Source: Candidatus Peregrinibacteria bacterium (lineage in GTDB: Bacteria; Patescibacteriota; Gracilibacteria; UM-FILTER-43-11; JACRIE01). From it: a stretch of DNA of 64,000 nucleotides. The DNA is taken from the NCBI GenBank assembly GCA_016220165.1, contig JACRIE010000022.1:17009-81008 (forward strand), in the 5' to 3' direction. This document shows, piece after piece, positions 60,330-64,000 of this stretch (positions within the stretch are counted from its first letter, which is position 1; each line of letters begins with the position of its first letter). The notes beneath the pieces were generated by a model that was not told the DNA's origin, did no database searches, and was given only the letters and a program-made list of their open reading frames with translations. The position numbers and the translations under genes are program-made.

Positions 60330-60560
60330 TTACGCATTTTTAATAACTTCCCAGCGCTTTAACTTGCTCAGGGGACGCGTTTCACGGATCGTCACCTTGT
60401 CTCCAATCGCATACGATGAGCTGTCTTTGCAGTGGGCATAAAATTTAGAAGAAACGGCGTAACGCTTTTTATATTTAGGGTGACTGACATAGCGATGAAC
60501 CATAACCACAAGGGTTTTTTGCATTTTATTACTGGTGACGATTCCGGTCTTGGTGCGCAT
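60330..60560 (-). CDS. rpsQ: 30S ribosomal protein S17
   Basis: 76 residues. GIVTSNKMQKTLVVMVHRYVSHPKY and GDKVTIRETRPLSKLKRW are diagnostic. Confidence 0.97.
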   Translation of the reverse strand: MRTKTGIVTSNKMQKTLVVMVHRYVSHPKYKKRYAVSSKFYAHCKDSSSYAIGDKVTIRETRPLSKLKRWEVIKNA

Positions 60561-60625
60561 AAATAGTTACAAATTATTTAGAATCCCACGCCTCGGGCGG
60601 GGTGACGAGTGACGAATGCTGATTT

Positions 60626-60958
60626 TTATTTTTTCTTAGCAATCGTTTTCTTGGTTATTTTTGTTGCCGTCTTTACCTTTTTAGTCTTCTTCTCCTCTTT
60701 CGCTTCTATCCGGCTTTCCGACGCTTCCCCGGATAATTTCTCGTCACTCGCCACTGACACCTTCTTATCATTTTGAGTCTGACGAAGCATGGTTAATACT
60801 TGCGCGATATAACGCTTATGCTTTGGGATGAGGCTCGTATCTTTAAGATGTTTTGTTTTCGTGCCCATATGGATTCGGAAGAGTTCCAAACGAGCATTCT
60901 CTAGTTCCAGTTGCAGTTCTTTGACCGTAGAAGTGTGTAATTCCTGAATGGATAACAT
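60626..60958 (-). CDS. rpmC: 50S ribosomal protein L29 with C-terminal extension
   Basis: The L29 core is residues 1-65 (KELQLELENARLELFRIHMG, IPKHKRYIAQVLTMLRQ). The remaining 45 residues are a Lys/Glu/Ser-rich tail ending KTATKITKKTIAKKK, giving 110 residues in total. Confidence 0.94.
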   Translation of the reverse strand: MLSIQELHTSTVKELQLELENARLELFRIHMGTKTKHLKDTSLIPKHKRYIAQVLTMLRQTQNDKKVSVASDEKLSGEASESRIEAKEEKKTKKVKTATKITKKTIAKKK

Positions 60959-60974
60959 AGTTACAAGTTACGAG

Positions 60975-61391
60975 TTACAAATTTTTAGTGCAAAATCTAG
61001 TTCTGACGGGTAATTTACTTCCTGCAAGTTTAAGAGCGAGACGCGCGGATGCCTCGGAAATACCTTCCATCTCGAACAATACGGTTCCGGGCTTCACCAC
61101 CGCGGCATAAAATTCAACCATCCCCTTTCCGGCTCCCATAGGGACTTCAGCCGCCTTACAAGTAACCGGTTTATGCGGAAAAATACGAATCCAAATTTTA
61201 CCGCCACGTTTAATTTCATGAGTGACCGCGCGGCGAGCGGCTTCAATCTGGCGGGAAGTCACCTCGCCTCCTGTTTGTGCTTTAAGTCCGTATAAACCGA
61301 AAGTAAGACTATTGCAACGCTGAGCTTTCCCGCGGGTAAAGCCGCGATCACGGTGAGACTTTCTGAATTTTTGCTTAGTAGGTTGTAACAT
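60975..61391 (-). CDS. rplP: 50S ribosomal protein L16
   Basis: 138 residues. [21 protein letters not shown] start and [20 protein letters not shown] are diagnostic of uL16. Confidence 0.98.
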   Translation of the reverse strand: MLQPTKQKFRKSHRDRGFTRGKAQRCNSLTFGLYGLKAQTGGEVTSRQIEAARRAVTHEIKRGGKIWIRIFPHKPVTCKAAEVPMGAGKGMVEFYAAVVKPGTVLFEMEGISEASARLALKLAGSKLPVRTRFCTKNL

Positions 61392-61412
61392 AAGAATGAC
61401 AGCGAAAAAGTA

Positions 61413-62069
61413 TTATTTAACCTCGGCAATTAAGCGGTCTTTTTTAAAAACAAGTCCTTTATAAATCCATACCTTGACGCCAATCGCGCCATACGTGGTA
61501 AAGGCATGAACCTGGGCATAATCGATATCGGCCCTCAGCGTGTGAAGAGGAATATTCCCCTCTTTAAACGTCTCATCACGAGCGATTTCCACTCCATTAA
61601 GGCGGCCGGCCATCTGAATTTTGATCCCTTTGGCGCCGGCTTCGATAGCCTTCTGGATGGCCAATTTGCACGCCCGACGGTACGCGATGCGTTTTTCGAT
61701 CTGCGTGGCGACCATTTTGGCCAACAAAACAGCGGAAAGGTCTGGAGCTTTTACTTCCATAATATGAATATCAATTTGCTCTTTGAATTTCTTTTGAAGG
61801 AAATCGCGGAGGTCTTCGATGGCCACTCCTTGACGGCCGATAATAAGCCCTGGCTTAGCCGCGTGAATCGTAATCGTTACCTTCTTGACCGAACGCTCAA
61901 TCTCGATTTGAGTAAGCGCGGCGCTCTGTAATTTCTCGCGAATGAGTTTTTTAAGCTCTAAATCATTATGAAGGAATTTTGCAAAATGTTTCCGTGAGGC
62001 GAACCATCGCGAATCCCACGTGTAGATAATACCGAGCCGTAAGCTATTGGGGGTGACTTTCTGTCCCAT
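61413..62069 (-). CDS. rpsC: 30S ribosomal protein S3
   Basis: 218 residues. MGQKVTPNSLRLGI start, KH-type RNA-binding segment (AAKPGLIIGRQGVAIEDLRDFL) and AGRLNGVEIARDE in the C-terminal domain. Confidence 0.98.
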   Translation of the reverse strand: MGQKVTPNSLRLGIIYTWDSRWFASRKHFAKFLHNDLELKKLIREKLQSAALTQIEIERSVKKVTITIHAAKPGLIIGRQGVAIEDLRDFLQKKFKEQIDIHIMEVKAPDLSAVLLAKMVATQIEKRIAYRRACKLAIQKAIEAGAKGIKIQMAGRLNGVEIARDETFKEGNIPLHTLRADIDYAQVHAFTTYGAIGVKVWIYKGLVFKKDRLIAEVK

Positions 62070-62093
62070 CTGAAAAATTTATAAATTATAGAA

Positions 62094-62576
62094 TTATTGT
62101 TGCTCTTTTTTTGGTTCTTTTTTTTCAACTGCCTTCAATCTCTTTACAGAAATTTTTGCCGGTTTTTTGGCAACCTTAGGCTCTTTTACAACTTCTTTAG
62201 CGGATTTTTCTTCGGAAGGAATCTCCGTCGTAGAAGAAGGAGCGGGAGCTACCGAACTGCTCACCTCAACCCAGATATGAGAGGTCTTTTTGAGAAGTGG
62301 ATGCGTGCGCCCGCGGGAAATAGGGAGAGAACGTTTAAGAGTGGCGCCCTGTGTCACCACAATTTTAGAAACTATAAGGTCTTCGATTTTTTGATGAAAA
62401 TTATGTTGGGCGTTGGAAGCGGCCGAACGAATAACCTTATAAATAGTCTTAGCGCCCTTTTTAGGAAGAAACTTAAGAAGAGTGAGGGCATCGGTGACTT
62501 TTCGGCCACGAACCATCCCGGCCACTAAACTGGCTTTCTTAGGAGCGATCCTGGTTCCGCGTAAAATGGCTTTCAT
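62094..62576 (-). CDS. rplV: 50S ribosomal protein L22 with C-terminal extension
   Basis: Core residues 1-110: RIAPKKASLVAGMVRGRKV and a tunnel-lining hairpin ending PISRGRTHPLLKKTSHIWVEV. A 50-residue Ser/Lys/Glu/Pro tail follows (160 residues in total). Confidence 0.96.
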   Translation of the reverse strand: MKAILRGTRIAPKKASLVAGMVRGRKVTDALTLLKFLPKKGAKTIYKVIRSAASNAQHNFHQKIEDLIVSKIVVTQGATLKRSLPISRGRTHPLLKKTSHIWVEVSSSVAPAPSSTTEIPSEEKSAKEVVKEPKVAKKPAKISVKRLKAVEKKEPKKEQQ

Positions 62577-62602
62577 AGTACAAATTTCGAGTTACGAATG
62601 GA

Positions 62603-62905
62603 TTACTTAGTGGGAGCGGCGGCGGTAGCGGCATCCGCCTTGGCGATCTTGCCGCCGTGAGCTTTGAATTTACGAGTAGGGGCGAATTCGCCGAGCTTGT
62701 GTCCAACCATATTCTCCGTGACAAAAACAGAAATATGGGATTTGCCATTATGGACGCCGAAGGTAAAACCTACAAAATCGGGAGTAATGGTGCAGGAGCG
62801 GGCCCACGTGCGGATCACTTTCTTGTCGCCGGATGCGTTGGACATTTGAACTTTTTTGAGAAGATTCAGATCAACGTAGGGACCTTTCTTTAAGCTGCGG
62901 CTCAT
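62603..62905 (-). CDS. rpsS: 30S ribosomal protein S19
   Basis: 100 residues. [40 protein letters not shown] and [19 protein letters not shown] are conserved; short Ala-rich C-terminal tail. Confidence 0.97.
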   Translation of the reverse strand: MSRSLKKGPYVDLNLLKKVQMSNASGDKKVIRTWARSCTITPDFVGFTFGVHNGKSHISVFVTENMVGHKLGEFAPTRKFKAHGGKIAKADAATAAAPTK

Positions 62906-62934
62906 CGTAAAATTTTACGAAATAAAATTTTTAC

Positions 62935-63005
62935 TTTTGACAGTTGACCGTTGACAATTGACTTTTTGAATTTTAAGTCAAGTGTCAGGTGTCAAATGTC
63001 AATTG
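62935..63005. repeat. TGAC/GTCA modular inverted repeat between rpsS and rplB
   Basis: TTTTGACAGTTGACCGTTGAC and AATTGAC on the left, TTTTTGAATTTTAAG centre, TCAAGTGTCAGGTGTCAAAT and GTCAATTG on the right. Confidence 0.75.
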
Positions 63006-63839
63006 TTATTTAACGCGTCTATCCTTATCAATCCATCGATTGGTGTACTTTCGTTTACGGGTCTTGTAGCCAAGCGTTGGCTGACCCCATGGCGTCATAG
63101 GATGAATATGCCCGATCGGACTGTGGCCTTCTCCGCCTCCATGGGGATGATCACAGGCATTCATGGCCTTGCCGACGACCGTGGGTCGAATACCCATATG
63201 ACGTTTACGGCCGGCCTTTCCGATACGAACGTTATTGTGATCAGGATTACTGAGAATACCAATCGTGGCGTAACAATTTTTGTGAACGAAACGGATCGCG
63301 CCGGAAGGCAAAGCGACTTGAGCGTAAGGACCTTCCAGTGAAGCCACCTTCCCCCAGGATCCGGCCGTACGGATCATTTGTCCTCCGCGTCCTGAAATAA
63401 GTTCCACATTATGGACATTGAATCCGGCAGGAATATTACCAATTTGCATGCAATTGCCTGGCTTAATTTTAATCTTTTCGCTGCACATAATGCGGTCTCC
63501 AACCTTCAACTCCTGAGGGCAAAGGATATAACGTTTTTCACCATCCGAATACTGAAGTAACGCGATAAACGTGGAGCGATTAGGATCGTATTCGATTGTC
63601 TTCACGACAGCGGGAATGTTCAATTTGTCAGAGCGCTTAAAATCGATGAGGCGATAATGACGTTTTGCGCCTCCGCCACGATGGCGGACGGTAATTTTGC
63701 CTTGGGAATTACGACCGCTTTTCTCAATAAAAGGCCTTAAAAGCGCCTTATGGGGTTTACGGGCGGTAAGTTCCTCATAAGTGAGGACGCTCATATTCCG
63801 TCTTCCCGGGGAAGTAGGTTTATAGATCTTGATCGGCAT
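63006..63839 (-). CDS. rplB: 50S ribosomal protein L2
   Basis: 277 residues, complete. [20 protein letters not shown] and C-terminal [23 protein letters not shown] (peptidyl-transferase region; [11 protein letters not shown] includes the key His) are intact. Upstream, where rplW is expected, the sequence instead enters an insertion sequence. Confidence 0.98.
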   Translation of the reverse strand: MPIKIYKPTSPGRRNMSVLTYEELTARKPHKALLRPFIEKSGRNSQGKITVRHRGGGAKRHYRLIDFKRSDKLNIPAVVKTIEYDPNRSTFIALLQYSDGEKRYILCPQELKVGDRIMCSEKIKIKPGNCMQIGNIPAGFNVHNVELISGRGGQMIRTAGSWGKVASLEGPYAQVALPSGAIRFVHKNCYATIGILSNPDHNNVRIGKAGRKRHMGIRPTVVGKAMNACDHPHGGGEGHSPIGHIHPMTPWGQPTLGYKTRKRKYTNRWIDKDRRVK

Positions 63840-63842
63840 TTT

Positions 63843-63868
63843 TCAAATTACGAATTACGAATTACAAA
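63843..63868. repeat. AAATTACGAATTACGAATTAC repeat upstream of rplB
   Basis: Same module as in the prepilin leader at 30505. The insertion sequence begins right after it. Confidence 0.7.
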
Positions 63869-63869
63869 T

Positions 63870-64000
63870 GGCTTTGTTGCACAAATATTTTTTTAGGAAT
63901 ATGACGTTCCGACCCCTGCTTTCCGTTATGCCGCCCTGAAGCTTTCCGGCATCCCGAGGGCGTTCATACGGTTGAGGGCCGATCCCATGATACGGGCTTC
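63870..64000 (-). mobile_element. Right end of an insertion sequence, IS5-family-like (partial)
   Basis: GGCTTTGTTGCACAAA at 63870-63885 looks like a terminal inverted repeat of the IS903/IS5 type. On the minus strand a reading frame enters at 64000 and ends with TAA at 63926-63928: EARIMGSALNRMNALGMPES then FRAA, resembling IS5-family transposase C-termini. The rest lies beyond the window, so family, completeness and target duplication cannot be confirmed. Confidence 0.7.
63926..64000 (-). CDS. Transposase C-terminal fragment
   Basis: 24 codons plus stop, cut by the window edge. ALNRMNALGMPES is the recognisable part, similar to the end of IS5-family DDE transposases. No catalytic residues are in view. 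The base composition is more GC-rich than the adjacent gap. Confidence 0.6.
   Translation of the reverse strand, partial: EARIMGSALNRMNALGMPESFRAA

Overview
The window looks like chromosomal DNA of a Candidate Phyla Radiation (Patescibacteria) bacterium, most plausibly from the Parcubacteria side. Supporting signs are a long S10-spc-alpha ribosomal cluster in which rplO is followed directly by rpsE with no rpmD (uL30 loss is a known CPR trait), a DUF4012 membrane protein, a type IV pilus/pseudopilus cluster, a 23S-intervening-sequence-type four-helix-bundle gene, compact gene packing, and TGA used as a normal stop (so not the recoded Gracilibacteria). The lineage call is inference; no 16S gene is present.

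Layout. 1-11.3 kb: 5'-truncated acetyl-CoA synthetase, DUF4012 protein, nitroreductase, lactate dehydrogenase, an orphan helical protein, exonuclease-helicase DinG, RarA, and a HicA-type toxin with a candidate ribbon-helix-helix antitoxin. 11.3-18.3 kb: complete F-type ATP synthase operon (atpZ-B-E-F-H-A-G-D-C). 18.4-25.2 kb: trxB, then minus-strand rplT-rpmI-infC, yggT, pgeF, nnrD, murB, a four-helix membrane protein and gltX. 25.2-29.3 kb: a two-gene restriction-modification system (nuclease-methylase plus specificity subunit) directly behind a LexA-family repressor. 29.3-36.1 kb: lipoprotein peptidyl-prolyl isomerase, five prepilin-like genes, and a divergent pilus assembly ATPase. 36.1-41 kb: flavodoxin, two-subunit 2-oxoacid:ferredoxin oxidoreductase, superoxide dismutase, dnaJ. 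41-48.6 kb: YmdB phosphodiesterase, CtpA protease, NrdR, dNTPase, polyprenol kinase-like protein, UPF0102 nuclease, PEGA/propeller protein, MFS transporter, DedA. 48.6-63.8 kb: minus-strand ribosomal supercluster L2 ... S9 with secY, adk, map, infA, rpmJ and rpoA. 63.87-64.0 kb: the end of an insertion sequence.

Physiology suggested: fermentative or facultative energy metabolism (lactate dehydrogenase, acetyl-CoA synthetase, ferredoxin- or flavodoxin-linked oxoacid oxidation), a proton-type F-ATPase, oxygen defence (SOD, TrxB), and type IV pili.

The most unusual aspect is a dense population of short modular and palindromic repeats. They fill many intergenic gaps (TGAC/GTCA, GTTAC, AGCTTTTAGC, GTGACGAG and AATTTTCAATT types), sit in frame inside at least five genes, encode the prepilin leader peptides of all five pilin-like genes, and bracket the four-helix-bundle gene as a 31-bp inverted repeat. 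A second highlight is the lexA-like gene: its promoter appears to have a 17-bp spacer that is itself the operator, and the transcript would be leaderless.

No tRNA, rRNA or CRISPR array was found. No gene-free stretch exceeds about 235 bp.
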